From: Leguminivora glycinivorella
Taxonomy: Eukaryota; Arthropoda; Insecta; Lepidoptera; Tortricidae
Assembly: GCF_023078275.1 (NCBI RefSeq)
Contig: NC_062977.1
Coordinates: forward strand, 13,413,118 to 13,477,117
Direction of reading: 5' to 3'
DNA length: 64,000 nt
Part shown: positions 22,089-33,830 of the stretch, piece by piece
Layout: every line of letters starts with the position of its first letter
Position numbering within the stretch: position 1 is the first letter of the stretch
Notes under the pieces: generated by a model
Seen by the model: only the letters and a program-made list of their open reading frames with translations
What the model was told of the DNA's origin: nothing
Database searches by the model: none
Made by a program: the position numbers and the translations under genes

Positions 22089-24950
22089 CAAAAATTGATA
22101 CAATTTGTCACATTAATTGAATCAAATAGTTTAAAACAATAAAAATTAAAATAAAATTATCTATGTCAATCAAATATTTTGCCAAAGTATTCGTCCAAGT
22201 TATAGTAAGGTCTATGATCTATTAAATATGTCTTCAAGTTGCCTCGTATAAGCATAATTATACGAGGTTGGTCGTTTCAAGGTATGTATAGGATGAACGA
22301 ACACAAAGTGTCCATTTCTATTTCGTTGGATTTCTAAGTTTAGATAGACTGATTATCACGACTGTCTTGGCGTAATCCACATATCTACCTTTCATATTTA
22401 CTGGTGGAGGCGAAACCAATTCATGAACTTGTCTCGTCAGGATGCACTCGCGTGGCTAATGCTCGTTGACTGTAGATGATGCGGGCTATGATGATCCTTA
22501 TGACAGTTCATTTTGTAAGGAGAAACTATGAATGTCAAATGTTTCTTATTTCATTTTTTTTCTTCAAATTAAGTCCTTAAAAAGCGAGTAAGGAACTGTC
22601 ATATATAATAAATAGGATAACCCGCGACAAGCTTGGTTTTTGGAAGAATTTGTGCCTTCAAAAAACTGTAAAAACCTCAAAGGTGAGGTAGTTTTAATTT
22701 TCAAGGGACAGTAATTTGTTGACTTGTGTTTAAGAGAATTGAGGGATTTGTTATAATTATACGCGCGACCTATATTGTGCTGTGCACCCAACGCACGGCA
22801 CACTACATCGTTTGAAACAGGTGACTAGAATTTGACGACCGACGCTACTGCCCTCCCTGCAGATTGATTTAATGTCTCATTATCCTTAATAATGTAATGT
22901 ACAAAATAAATAAGCCTTTACTGTCATATGGATTGTCAAATTTCTGACAGAAGATCAAGATTTTGACAGAATTTGTGACTGATAGTGCTGACTTGATGAA
23001 TACGGAGCCGGGTGCGGCACGGATGCGTTCAACTTCGAGATTATTCATGTGTGGATGCATATTTATGAAGTCGGGGCCCAAGTGATATTGCAGTTTGTAC
23101 CTAACTATCTAAAGTGGTGCACAGGGGATTATACTTGACGCGGTCAATGATGGCCGTAGGTACGAGTATGTTCTTATTTCCTCTTATTTCCTTTATCACT
23201 GACTCTAGTTTAGCACAAGTACATAGGTACTTGGCAAATAACGTTTTGAATTAATCTCAATACTTTATATTAAAAAAATAGAAACGAATTAATTAATTGA
23301 AATTAAAAAGGAATATCAAAGTAAATCAATTATCTAAGAGACCACTTTTGTATCAAATTAAATTGATGAAATTATAAAACCAAAAACATAAAGTAGATTT
23401 TTTATTTATTTATGTACCAAAGTAAATTGCTCTGTCGTCGGGAAAAATAAAGCTATGAATCGCAGAGTGAGCTCTACACGCACGGTTGAAATGATACCTA
23501 CCTGCCGTAAGCACTCAGTTAAAGTGAGTTTTCTTGGAATAACTGGCTTTTTTAATTCTATTTTATTTAAGACCAAGCTGGTTTCTGTGGATAATTTAAA
23601 CGATTTTTATGTCATTAAAAGTTTTAATTGGAAATGTGTAGCACTATATTAATATTCATTTATAATGTAGGTACCTAGTAGGTTTTATTTATTCGCAGGC
23701 GGTAATAGGTAGCAAAAGTACATGACGATGACGAATTAATCAATGAATTCATTCATAGTTTCTCCATGCAATTTCGCAGCTCACTGTATTACTATAAAAG
23801 TGCGTAAAGTGGCGAATTCCCAGAAATGGTAATAGGTTTTTCAAAACACTACCCGACAGATTGTTTTAAATACTACTCGTATTTCATATTTATTATTTAA
23901 GTTATCTAAAGAAATATTAACAATATTTATTTAAATATTAAGAATATTTATTATTTAAGTTATTTAAAGAGCCTCTACCATTAATTAATACGTTTTACAA
24001 TACGTTTACGTAAATATTACGGAAAATGTACGTAAGTAATTTTTGGTTAGTGGCTATTTGACTTTCTTCATGAATTATATGATGTATTTTGCGTAACGTT
24101 TACACTATCACATGTTACGGTGACAAAAACAAACTGAAATTGAAGTTGTTGACTATGGACTTAGCCAAAATATATATTTATATTATTTGAATCTAAAGAG
24201 CGACGGCTACGAAGTACCTTGAGGAAGTTATTCATATTCTAAATTTAAACATACCCTTCCTACTGTGACCTGTTCATTGTTTCTAAGTGATTAAAATTAT
24301 TAAAGGCGTATTAATTAAGAAGCTAAAATAAAAAATAAACGATGATGAAATTCGTTTAATTAAAACAAACTGAAAACAATTTTGGCGGGCTATTTTCATG
24401 CCACTTCAAGCGCAGGGTCCAATCCAATACAGTACATTGGTTTACAATTAACTTCTTAGACACACATTGCTAAGATGGCAATCGTATGTACAGTCATCAA
24501 AACCGTTTAGTATTTATGTATACATTTTTATTTGCAAGGGAGCTGCTAATAGTTTGCTGGCTGTAGCTATATCGTCAAACTCCTACATAAAAAGTCATTT
24601 GATGTACCCTTTTGTCTTTTTGACTGATTAGGCCTAGGTCAGCAATAATTCACATCACTAGTTTTTCACTCGAGGACAACGTAATTGGGTCACTTTGTAC
24701 CTGTATTGTACGAGTTCATAAAAAGTGATCTTAATTAATTGATTGATTGTGATCGTAATTGATCTCTCATACTTAATTAATAAAACTTTACTCGGGAGTA
24801 AGACAAATACCTAGGACTAAAATACAGCTGTTTATTACTAAGTAGTTACTGACTGAAAATGTCAATTTTGGGTTAGTTTCAATACTTGTACTGCAAAAGA
24901 AAATATTGGAATACTGATAGGTACTTGCTTGAACATTGCATTATAACTTC
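22089..24950. other. Unassigned; one weak coding-like frame
   Basis: 2.9 kb with no recognisable gene. A 45-codon minus-strand frame at 22318-22455 (contains QVHELVSPPPVNMKGRYVDY) looks more protein-like than its surroundings but matches nothing I know and could be an old exon or repeat remnant. 23880-23970 contains repeated TATTTATTATTTAAGTTAT strings. Confidence 0.3.
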
Positions 24951-25210
24951 TTTACACTGAGAGAAATTTGCATTGTGAATTTAACAAGTTCGACTTGTTG
25001 CGGTTTATCCGTTTGAATGAGCCAAACGTATGTTTAAAACAATATGTGTCAGGTTGTTTTTATAAAATCGACTTGTTGATTCAAATATATTGCCGATTCA
25101 AATGACAAGTAGCTTGTTGTTTGAACCAAAGAGCACGTAGGCGCTATTTTAACCAAAAAACTTGTTGAACGAACATGAATTAAACTGGTTGTATTTTCTC
25201 TCAGTGTAAA
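24951..25210. mobile_element. MITE with TTTACACTGAGAGAAA termini
   Basis: Left end CTTTACACTGAGAGAAA and right end TTTCTCTCAGTGTAAAG are perfect inverted repeats. The 260 bp interior is non-coding, with repeated AACTTGTTG/CAACAAGTT-type strings (ACTTGTTG at several places). If the true start is CACTG it could be related to CACTA-type elements. No clear target duplication is seen. Confidence 0.8.
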
Positions 25211-25570
25211 GAAAAGAAAAAAGAAACATTGCAGACACTGAATTTTCTAAAGTACCTCTATAGATTACTTTGACAAATTGATTGCTTAGCCTGAAATATA
25301 CTTTTATATTTACATGCAAAAACTACTCTTGCTCTTTGACTCCCACTCTCATAGAAGCGGTCAAAGGCTAGCACTCACTTGATGAACGGATCACTCGAGA
25401 AGGTTCCTTTTTTATCCCGATCGAGCCGTTCCTTAGATAAATGTTTTGGGGTCGTCCCATCCTGTAAAACCCTATTAGAGAAGTGTTCAAATTCTTGTGA
25501 ATCATGTGACACAACAAAAAGAGTAAATTATTATTATTCTTCTGTAAGGTCAGTACGGATAAGTGTGTCA
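25211..25570. other. Unassigned
   Basis: No gene or repeat that I can support. Short frames on both strands overlap and lack motifs. Confidence 0.35.
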
Positions 25571-25734
25571 TAAGGTAAATTGTGTGTCTGGCCTTCAAAG
25601 GCGTGTTTAAACCAATGATCAGTGTTTATTGAGAGTTCATACATTTAGCACTAATAATGAGTAGCAAGTAGAAAAAGTACTTGGGACAATGAGTAAAATG
25701 GTCAAATATGAAGGCCAGACACACTTCCCCTTAC
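25571..25734. mobile_element. MITE with GTGTGTCTGGCCTTCA termini
   Basis: The left end TAAGGTAAATTGTGTGTCTGG pairs imperfectly with the right end CCAGACACACTTCCCCTTA. It is 164 bp and non-coding. Confidence 0.65.
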
Positions 25735-26520
25735 CGGTATTGCCCTTATTACTTTTTTCTCGTCTAATTTATTACTTGACACATTTGAAATAAATACATA
25801 TGTCAGCTATAAACTGAAATATATACAAAAACTGAAAAAGAGACCCGGGTTCCATACTTGGCTCGGCCACTGATGGAGTTGCCTGATTTCCTTTCGTGTC
25901 TGTTATCTACTTCACTTTATAACTTATATAAGTATAGTAGTGTGATTATAAATAAAACAAATCAAAACATACTCAATAAAAAAAAAATACTTGTTCCCTA
26001 GTCGATCAGATAAATCGATTCAAGACTCTCAGATCCTTATCATTCGAACTAATAATAAAATGACCGTGTAGGTTCCAATAAAAAATAGCAAAAAAATAGG
26101 AATAGTGCTCACAAGTAATTAGATTAATTCTTCTGCCAAACCACCGTTGTGTGGTTTGTTGAATTGCCACTCGTGATGATTTACACGAGAGGCATGCGAG
26201 TTAGACTTCCGCAAATTTTCTGCGAATTTTCGCAATTTCCTAATGAATTAACCCCACAGGATGTTACAAGCAGACGGATAGAATGTAATTACAAAAGTTC
26301 CCTGTAGTTTAATTAACCCAGCGCCGAAACCTCTTCAAAGACATAATATAGCGTGGGTTCATCAAATAAAACTTCGTACGAATTGGTAATAAATTGGTAT
26401 GAAACATCAAGCATTTTCACACACGCGTTAACCGGGGGCCTTATTCGACACGTACATCTGTTTAATGCCGCATCAACGGGAAATCATTTTTACCACATAT
26501 TGATTCTATTGTTTGATTCT
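25735..26520. other. Unassigned, no gene seen
   Basis: AT-rich DNA. A small hairpin CAAACCACCG/TGTGGTTTG lies near 26139-26160. No coding evidence. Confidence 0.35.
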
Positions 26521-26562
26521 GTGACTCAGTCAATCTGTGTAAGAATGTCCTATAATATTTAA
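26521..26562 (+). repeat. SINE 3' end fragment
   Basis: ACTCAGTCAATCTGTGTAAG followed by AATGTCCTATAATATTT matches the 3' end of the SINE at 35844-36160. Another scrap of the same end is at about 31008-31035. Confidence 0.65.
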
Positions 26563-27169
26563 AATCTACTTGGTTTTATGACTACGGTTTAATTTGGAAT
26601 TTGGAATGGTTTAGTTTTATTGCCACCTGACTGTAGACTGCTAAACGTGAAATTTTGTCCAGTGATGGCAGCAATTCGACACGTAATTATTTTTCGCACA
26701 TCAACACGAGATCGACAAGTTACACCAGTCTACGCATATCGAAGATGGGTCCGGGTGATTAAATATTATATTACACATCGCAACAGAGTTGATTAGAATT
26801 AGAAATCGGACCACTTGCTCCACCAACAGCTGATCTTTTATGTCTAGGAGATAAACAAGCGACTTAATTAAAGTAAATTTATTGCCGACAGGATCCCCGA
26901 GATTGCCTTGCATGCGCCAGTTATCGCGCTAAAAGAACTCGAGACTAACAAGTGTTGGGCTACACTATTCACTGATAATTAAAATTCCTGTAGTTCTATG
27001 CAATTCAAAGAACAATAAATTATTTTCTATTTTGGTCTGTGTTAACTGAAGTAAAAAGGGGATAATATGAATTCATAACGGCGATTTACAGAATTGTTAT
27101 CTGCATGAATTATGTGACGATTCTGAAAAACCTAACTGGGCCAGGCGTATTATGCATAATTCAATTCAA
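26563..27169. other. Unassigned, no gene seen
   Basis: No recognisable gene or repeat. A 70-codon minus-strand frame (26701-26913) has no motif. Confidence 0.35.
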
Positions 27170-27780
27170 TCATTTATTCATAAATAATAATTTACACGTC
27201 ACATCATCATATTTCAATTCATATTGGTAAAAATAATAATAGTAGGTACTTAATCTAGTATTAAATAGTACTAACCATAGTTTTATAATTTGCTGTTCAT
27301 ATCGCAAAGTCTGTAGGTATTTTACATGCATGTTTTTTTTTTAAGTTAAATTTCGAGTATGAATGTTCTGTCTATTCGTTGTAATAGGTTAGTAGGTTTA
27401 GCTATTATTTACTTATTTACTTGCCCAAGTAATCGTGCAAAGCATAGTACGCTTCGGAGATTAAGAGGGATTTTAATTTTGACACGAACAAGCTGTTACT
27501 TTTAGCGGTCTTGATGTCCTCGGGCACTTTATTATATATTTTAGGACCGATAAAGTTGAGGCACTTTTTAGCCTTTGCCAATCGGGTTCGAGGCGCACGG
27601 AGCTCCTGGCCGCGTCTGAGGGGATACTTGGGTTCAACAGCGTCCGCCTGGAACTGTTCCAAGTTACATCTTACCTGTTTGGCTACCTCCAGAATATAGA
27701 GGGAAGGTAGGGTTAGGATTTTGTAACCTATGAACAGCTCATACTTAATAATATCGCAGCTGCATTGATTGTTACTCATG
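27170..27780 (-). mobile_element. 5'-truncated LINE with C-terminal coding remnant
   Basis: The minus-strand frame 27417-27779 contains YKILTLPSLYILEVAKQV near its start and NFIGPKIYNKVPEDIK and LLISEAYYALHDYLGK at the end. This is the same C-terminal architecture as the remnant at 20736-21063 but a different subfamily. A 3' UTR with ATTTATGAATAAATGATTG (minus) ends near 27170. No polymerase motifs remain, so it cannot function. Confidence 0.82.
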
Positions 27781-27890
27781 AGGATGATGACGGAATCACG
27801 TACTAATTAATACACACTATAACTCTTCAGATGTATAAGAAGTGTTTGATTTGAATATATATACAAAGACACACACAATTCATCACAGTC

Positions 27891-28490
27891 ATAATTTTTA
27901 AGAAAAAAAAACCGTCGCTTTTGGGGTTCTGGTGAAAGGTACTTGCGAATGTTGGATTAACTATGTAGAAATGTGTAGTTTATTTTTCAAAACTGATTTT
28001 AATGTAAATCTTTGTTTTTTGATGGAAACACAAATGAATATACGTATACCGGGATACCTCAATTCCACATGAATCCGATATCCGATTATAAGAAGTCGAG
28101 CTTTACAAAAATTTACTTGAAAACTCAATAATATGCTTAACAAATATAACAAATCTCCTAACAAATAAATGAATGCTGTTCGAACGTAAATCCATGCTGT
28201 TCCTATAAAATTACCTAAGTCATTATAAGCGTGCCGTTCAGATTTAAGGAGTTCCGTTCTGATCTTCATCAGCAGTTCCACTACACCAAATGTCACTGTT
28301 CCGTACGTAAATGCATGCTCTTCTTAAAAACACAAAAATCACCAAACTGGGTTTTAATAAAAATGGGACCAATCTGTATGCATATAATTTTTTTTAATCG
28401 GTCTAGTAACGACGGAGATATCGCGGAACAAACAAAAAAACATACAGATGAATTGAGAACCACCTTGAGATTTGGGGCGGCGGTCAAAAG
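27891..28490 (+). mobile_element. 121 bp-array TIR element, copy 2 (short)
   Basis: It has the same ends as the copies at 5112-6635 and 37778-38825 (AATTTTTAAG, an A-run, ACCGTCGC; GGCGGCGGTCAAAAG), but only about one array unit (28166-28340). Array length thus differs widely between copies of one element family. Confidence 0.75.
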
Positions 28491-28904
28491 TCTTTCAAAA
28501 TATCTCTTGAGTGACCCTTATTTTAGACTGTGTTTATTTAGACTGTACTGAAGCATGAAATTAAACACAAAGATCGGAAGCGACGATTAAACCTAAATAG
28601 CATAATAGAACACGGAGGTAAACATGTTTCCTATTCATTAAACTATAAGAGGTAAGCAAAGCGTATAAATTGATTTCTGCGCGATGGATACGACCGGAAT
28701 TACGTACAGTATTTCAAAAGCTCGAGTACAAGTAATTGAATTACCAATCACGCTTTTTTAATATTATGTCGTTGCGTTTCCCGTAGAGGGCCTATTGCGA
28801 ATCACCAACTCGCTGTTATACAAATATTGGTGTCACACAGACTTGAGTATCGTTCGCTATGGAGCTTTAAGACGCAACAGGCCAATTCTTAATTGTTTGT
28901 ATTA
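28491..28904. other. Unassigned
   Basis: No gene, RNA or clear repeat seen. Confidence 0.35.
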
Positions 28905-29540
28905 ATACAACAATTAAAAATTTCCAAAACACGGCCTCATAGATCATGCCGCAAAGAAAGGCGTGATATTCAAAATCGATATCAATTAACCAACAAGCGC
29001 TGGTGGCCTAGCGGTAAGAGCGTGCGACTTTCGATCAGGAGGTTGCGGGTGCGAACCCCGGCTCGTACCAATGAGTTTATTGGAACTTATGTGCGAAATT
29101 GCTAGGCGCTTTTCGGTGAAGGAAAACATCGTGAGGAAACTGGATTAATTCCAAAAAGGCCTAGTTACCCTTCGGGTTTGAAGGTCAGATGGCAGTCACT
29201 TTCGTAAAACTAGTGCCTACGCCAAATCTTGGGATTAGTTGTCAAAGCGGACCCCAGGCTCCCATGAGCCGTGGCAAATGCCGGGATAACGCAAATAGGA
29301 TGATGATGATCAATTAACCAACACACCGATAATTTCATTACAATTTAGATTCTCAAATTTAGTTCCGATTGGTTACGTTTTGGAGGAAACAGACGAGAGC
29401 AACACCTCGATTTCGCAATATCTTTTAATCGAGTTATCCTTTAACTGACTAACAAGGGTACCTATGTATATTTAACTAAAATTCCCAAAACGAAAGGTGG
29501 GATCCGTTTCAATTTCAGCATTTTCGCTCGTGTGTCGTCT
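28905..29540 (+). repeat. Older dispersed repeat, split by a SINE
   Basis: Flanks of the SINE at 28996-29308 (28905-28995 and 29324-29540) align end-to-end with 61034-61385. Shared strings include GGTGTGATACTCAA or variant, CGCAATATCTTTTAA and CATTTTCGCTC. The SINE therefore landed inside a pre-existing repeat copy. Confidence 0.75.
28996..29308 (+). mobile_element. Full-length tRNA-derived SINE with target duplication
   Basis: The head carries RNA polymerase III promoter boxes: A box TGGCCTAGCGGTAAGAGCG and B box GGTTGCGGGTGCGAACCCC. The body continues through TTTCGGTGAAGGAAAACATC and ACCCCAGGCTCCCATGAGCC to a short GATGAT tail. A perfect 15 bp target duplication (ATCAATTAACCAACA) flanks it at 28981-28995 and 29309-29323. 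This is a family I recognise as very common in moths and butterflies. It depends on a LINE for mobility. The body could still be transcribed by polymerase III. Confidence 0.93.
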
Positions 29541-30050
29541 TCACGTGGCACTTATTTATGAATTCACAAGTCCCGCAGAGGAATAACTTCGTCCGTGATT
29601 CGCGGTAGGCCCCTGGCGTAGCGAGGACTTTCCGAATTTGCTTACGCATGACTGGGTTGATATGAAAAAGGAATTGGACGGTAATAGCGATGCTTAAGCT
29701 TCTAATATAATGGGAAAAAATCTCTGGCAATGAATATCTAGTGAGAATGTCTAGTGAGTTTCGTAATTACAATGTCTTAAATAACTTAGCACCGGACTTA
29801 ACTCGGATTTATTTATTTTTAAATCGGGACTTAATCGCGTATAACTACATATTAAACTGACCACACTTGACTGTATGACTACATATTGATATGTAGTCAC
29901 TATAACTACCTGTGTAGCTACCAAATTTACTTAAAATGTCTGAGTTTCATGTTAGGATTTGTCTCACATAAAACGTTCTAATTATGTACAAAGTACCAAC
30001 TCTAAATCTAGATTTTAACTTCTGATTAGCAGAAACGTCCGCAATCGATG
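29541..30050. other. Unassigned; one 71-codon frame of unknown nature
   Basis: A minus-strand frame at 29515-29730 contains FHINPVMRKQIRKVLATPGA and a Cys-rich end. I do not recognise it, and its start overlaps the repeat at 28905-29540, so it may be repeat-borne. Nothing else is visible. Confidence 0.3.
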
Positions 30051-30128
30051 CCACTAGAATAAATTTAAAAGTGGAAAATGTCTGCCTTGGGTGAGACTTG
30101 AACTCACGGCCTCTGGGTCCAGAGGTTT
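30051..30128 (-). repeat. tRNA-derived SINE head fragment
   Basis: On the minus strand, GGCCGTGAGTTCAAGTCTCA is a B-box-like sequence of a second SINE family, followed by CCCAAGGCAGACATTTTCC. The A-box part is missing. Confidence 0.55.
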
Positions 30129-30239
30129 ATAAAGTCTAAATCTAGATTTTATAAATTAATAAGGTATTGCTTAGGAGATGCAAAAAATATAAAAACAAGG
30201 TACTTAGTTACGTAGAGGCATCTAGTGCATAATTACTGC

Positions 30240-30842
30240 AAAAACCGGCCAAGAGCGTGTCGGGCCACGCTCAGTGTAGGGTTCCGTAGTTTTCCGTATT
30301 TTTCTCAAAAACTACTGAACCTATCAAGTTCAAAACTATTTTCCTAGAAAGTCTTTATAAAGTTCTACTTTTGTGATTTTTTTCATATTTTTGAAACATA
30401 TGGTTCAAAAGTTAGAGGGGGGGGACACACTTTTTTTTCCTTTAGCAGCGATTATTTCCGAAAATATTAATATTATCAAAAAACAATCTTAGTAAACCCC
30501 TATTCATTTTTAAATACCTATCCAACAATATATCACACGTTGGGGATGGAATGAAACAAAAAATCAGTCCCCACTTTACATGTACGGGGGGTACCCTAAC
30601 TAAACATTTTTTTCCACTTTTTATTTTACCACTTTGTCGGCGTGATTGATGTATATATTGGTACCAAATTTCAGCTTTCTAGTGCTAACGGTTACTGAGA
30701 TTATCCGCGGACGGACGGACGGACGGACGGACGGACGGACGGACGGACGGACGGACGGACGGACGGACGGACGGACGGACGGACGGACAGACAGACATGG
30801 CGAAACTATAAGGGTTCCTAGTTGACTACGGAACCCTAAAAA
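30240..30842 (+). mobile_element. Dispersed GACG-tract element, copy 1
   Basis: It starts AAACCGGCCAAGAGCGTGTC, and AGGGTTCCGTAG follows. It ends with a (GGAC)n tract at about 30711-30787 and the reverse complement CTACGGAACCCTAAAA. Copy 2 is at 32685-33250 and a 5' fragment at 44961-45020. It is a well-known type of non-coding lepidopteran repeat; a Helitron-like nature has been suggested for similar elements, which I cannot confirm here. The GGAC tract is about 77 bp here and about 41 bp in copy 2. Confidence 0.8.
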
Positions 30843-31292
30843 GAGTTGAATAGCGCTCAGCAAAATGTCACGAAATGACAGAAAGATTTTGAAATAAATA
30901 GGTAACTATTATTTTCTTACAACCAATTTTATGTCTAGATGAAACCAAACAAATATCTTAGGTAATTATTTATTTTCTCTTTCGTGCTATAAAATTATAC
31001 TCGGACGCGACTCAGTCAATCTGTGTAAGAATGTCCAAAAAAGACATTTCTTCAATTTTCTTTCGAAGAAGTTTTTTTTTTTTTATATTTATTTATTTAG
31101 AGGTACAGTGTCTACACACTTACACAAACAAAATACGATCTGAAAACGACTCGATTCTTTTTATTATTTTGTATAGATATTTTTGTTCGCGTAAAGTGTG
31201 TACATGTACATGGAACGCGATGGCACTCACGATATGTAATCGCAACTAATAAAGTAACACCTTATATTTTATAACCACTATTCAATAGGCCG
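30843..31292. other. Unassigned with a SINE scrap
   Basis: 31008-31035 matches the SINE 3' string ACTCAGTCAATCTGTGTAAG. A T-run at about 31072-31084 follows. No gene is seen. Confidence 0.35.
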
Positions 31293-31395
31293 ATAGCATG
31301 GTCGCGCGATAAACAATGTCAGGCTGTGCCTATCGCACTTACAAAGAGTGCGAAAGGGACGGCCTTATGTTTAATCATTTATCGCGCGACAATGC
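31293..31395. mobile_element. MITE with GTCGCGCGATAAA termini
   Basis: The left AGCATGGTCGCGCGATAAA pairs with the right TTTATCGCGCGACAATGCT as an almost perfect inverted repeat around a ~60 bp core containing GCGAAAGGGACGG. Non-coding. Confidence 0.8.
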
Positions 31396-31548
31396 TTGCC
31401 TGCCTGTAGACGATGAACGTGTCAAATTTCGATAAGACATAATGGTTTTTATGGGTAATGTAATAGGAGGTCCGTTAAGTGTGGGGTATTACGGGCGGCT
31501 TGGTATGCCCAATCTCTAATATACAGCTATTGTGTTTTTATTTTCGCC

Positions 31549-31713
31549 ATGCCTGAAGAACCACCTTTCCCTATAAAGTGTGATATTACCGAGGTAAAAA
31601 GTTTAATAAAGATTGCATTGGAAAATGTGCTTTATGAACGCAGCAAGTTCATAAAAGTTAATAAGTGTATCAGGGTTCCTAGCCAACATGATAATCGTTT
31701 AAAGAATATGTAA
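31549..31713 (+). CDS. Possible small coding frame or exon, unknown
   Basis: A 54-codon ATG frame begins MPEEPPFPIKCDITEVKSLI and continues with IALENVLYERSKFIKVNKC before TAA. It is balanced in composition and richer in charged residues than neighbouring frames. The start context GCC before ATG is acceptable. A donor-like GAG/GTAAAA at about 31592-31598 could end an exon. I do not recognise a family; a faint resemblance of the middle part to HORMA-type helices is not evidence. It could equally be chance. Confidence 0.2.
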   Translation: MPEEPPFPIKCDITEVKSLIKIALENVLYERSKFIKVNKCIRVPSQHDNRLKNM

Positions 31714-31783
31714 ATCTAAATTTAACAATTTTTGATATGTAGCAGAAAGTGGCACTCGTATATTTGGTATTTGGTACATTTTA

Positions 31784-31977
31784 TCGTGAGGAAACCGGAC
31801 TAATTCCAATAAGTAGTAGTATTAGTAGTTTACCCTTTGGGTTGGGAGGTCAGATGGCAGTCGCTTTCGTAAAAACTAATGCCTACGTCAAATATTGGGA
31901 TTAGTTGTCAAAGCGGACCCCAGGCTCCCATGAGCCGTGGCAAATGCCAGGATAACGCAAGGAGGATGATGACATCC
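31784..31977 (+). mobile_element. 5'-truncated SINE with target duplication
   Basis: This carries the 3' two-thirds of the same SINE family as 28996-29308, from CGTGAGGAAACCGGAC to the GATGATGA tail. A perfect 12 bp target duplication (TGGTACATTTTA) lies at 31772-31783 and 31978-31989. It lacks the tRNA-like promoter head, so it should be silent. Confidence 0.9.
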
Positions 31978-31989
31978 TGGTACATTTTA

Positions 31990-32510
31990 ATGCAGTTTTT
32001 CGACATACGTTAGTCACTTTGATTCTGCACCCAGATAAAACGGATTCACAACACAACGTCTCTGGGTGTATGTAGATACGTATCTAGGTCGTCACGGTAC
32101 ACTGCGGTACTTTCTTACAACAATTCATAAAATACTAAATAAACCAGTGTACAAGCCACTTTTATAGACCACCCGATCTCTATTGCAGAAGGGGTGTAGC
32201 GTGCATTCAGAATTTATTATAAATAAAAAATAGTGTCGCGTGATCTGTGACATTTCACTTCAAGTGCTCTGCTAGTAGATGCGCTTACTTCCGCTCGAGG
32301 AAATTGTTAAAAAAAGCAAGCAATTTCTTCAATTCTTTCAACTCCACATGAGAAACAAAAAGTGAAAAACAAGCTAGCATATTTATTTGTCAGGTCCTCG
32401 GTTCTGCAATTAATGAATCTGGCGACTGACCGTGCAAGTTCTTTAGAGGAGTAGATTAATCGACGCTGCCCTCTTGACGATCATTTTGACAATGTCTAGA
32501 AATGTTAGGC
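31990..32510. other. Unassigned
   Basis: No gene or clear repeat is seen. Confidence 0.35.
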
Positions 32511-32642
32511 TAAGGGTCGGTTGCACCAAGCCGTCTGTCACCGTTAAAGCAATGGCAAAATTTTATTGTATAGGAAGTTCTATAGACGTCTGCTGCGTGA
32601 CGATGATGTGTTTGTCAAATGTGGTTGATGCAACTGGCCCTA
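32511..32642. mobile_element. MITE with TAAGGGTCGGTTGCACCAA termini
   Basis: The left TAAGGGTCGGTTGCACCAA pairs with the right TTGATGCAACTGGCCCTAA. It is related to the MITE at 49948-50064. The 68-codon frame across it is an artefact. Confidence 0.75.
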
Positions 32643-32684
32643 AGTATTTCGCCTCTAGACTCAAAGTTATTACCAATTAAAAAA

Positions 32685-33250
32685 TAAAACCGGCCAAGAG
32701 CGTGTCGGGCCACGCTCAGTGTAGGGTTCCGTAGTTTTATTAGTATTTTTCTCAAAAACTACTGAACCTATCAAGTTCTAATTAATTTTCCTAGAAAGTC
32801 TTTATAAAGTTCTACTTTTGTAATTTTTTTCATATTTTTTAAACGTATGGTTCAAAAGTTAGAGGGGGGGGACGCACTTTTTTTTCCTTTAGGAGCGATT
32901 ATTTCCGAAAATATTAATATTATCAAAAAACGATCTTAGTAAACCCTTATTCATTTTTAAATACCTATCCAACAATATATTACACATTGGGGTTGGAATG
33001 AAATAAAAAATCAGCCCCCACTTTATATGTAGGGGGAGTACCCTAATAAAACATTTTTTTCCATTTTTTATTTGTGCACTTTTTTGGCGTGATTGATATA
33101 CATATTGGTACCAAATTTCAGCTTTCTAGTGTTAACGGTTACTGAGATTATCCGCGGACGGACGGACGGACGGACGGACGGACGGACGGACGGACAGACA
33201 GACATGGCGAAACTATAAGGGTTCCTAGTTGACTACGGAACCCTAAAAAC
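32685..33250 (+). mobile_element. Dispersed GACG-tract element, copy 2
   Basis: It is collinear with 30240-30842 and similar throughout, with a shorter GGAC tract (about 33157-33197) and scattered substitutions and small indels. Confidence 0.8.
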
Positions 33251-33599
33251 CTTTTATTTGTTTGTCACTTCAAAATAATAAATTACTTGATTTATTCCTA
33301 AGTTGGATCATGCCTAATTTAAATATTTATTTATTTCAAATTCGTAATACAGTGTGACAGTAAAAATATATCAATAGGTAGCTTTATACTCCGCAACTAA
33401 TACCGTTTTAAGACTATAAAAGGCTCTTCAGGGATTAATAAAATTAATTATGCTACGGGCAATTAAGTTAGTATCTTCGAGTAAATTAAAAATAGTGCAC
33501 CATAAATTAAAGCCTAAAACACCCCACTCTTTTAGATTCGTTAATTATAATATCGCAATTTGAACTAATGTCTGCGCCGTAATAAAGCTTTCAATTTAG
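33251..33599. other. Unassigned
   Basis: AT-rich; no gene seen. ATTTATTTATTTCAAATTCG near 33322 may be a LINE tail scrap. Confidence 0.3.
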
Positions 33600-33830
33600 T
33601 AGTAGTGGATAAATTAAATAGCAGCGGGCGGCCGTCGTTTATACAGTCTGGCATAAAAGAGTAGAAATTAAAAAAAAGTGGTAACATTATGTCGTCCCTT
33701 TCAAATCAATATGCGTGTAGGCGACGGAACTATGTACCAACCTCCGTGCTGCGCGCGTGCTGGCAGCCTGGCCGGGACGGATGCCGCTGCCAGCGTGCCA
33801 GCGCGCGTCTTTTATTTTTTGGACATATTT
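33600..33830. promoter_or_regulatory. GC-rich block; possible promoter or 5' exon
   Basis: Two GC-rich patches (GCGGGCGGCCGTCG near 33624 and GCTGCGCGCGTGCTGGCAGC near 33748) stand in AT-rich surroundings. Neither overlaps a repeat that I recognise. A TTTATACAGTCTGG string near 33638 could hold an initiator-like CAGT. No coding family is recognised, so this is inference from composition alone. Confidence 0.2.

Noticed and set aside
28996..29070. tRNA gene at the SINE head
   Set aside because: Promoter boxes only; it continues into a SINE body with a tail and 15 bp target duplication.
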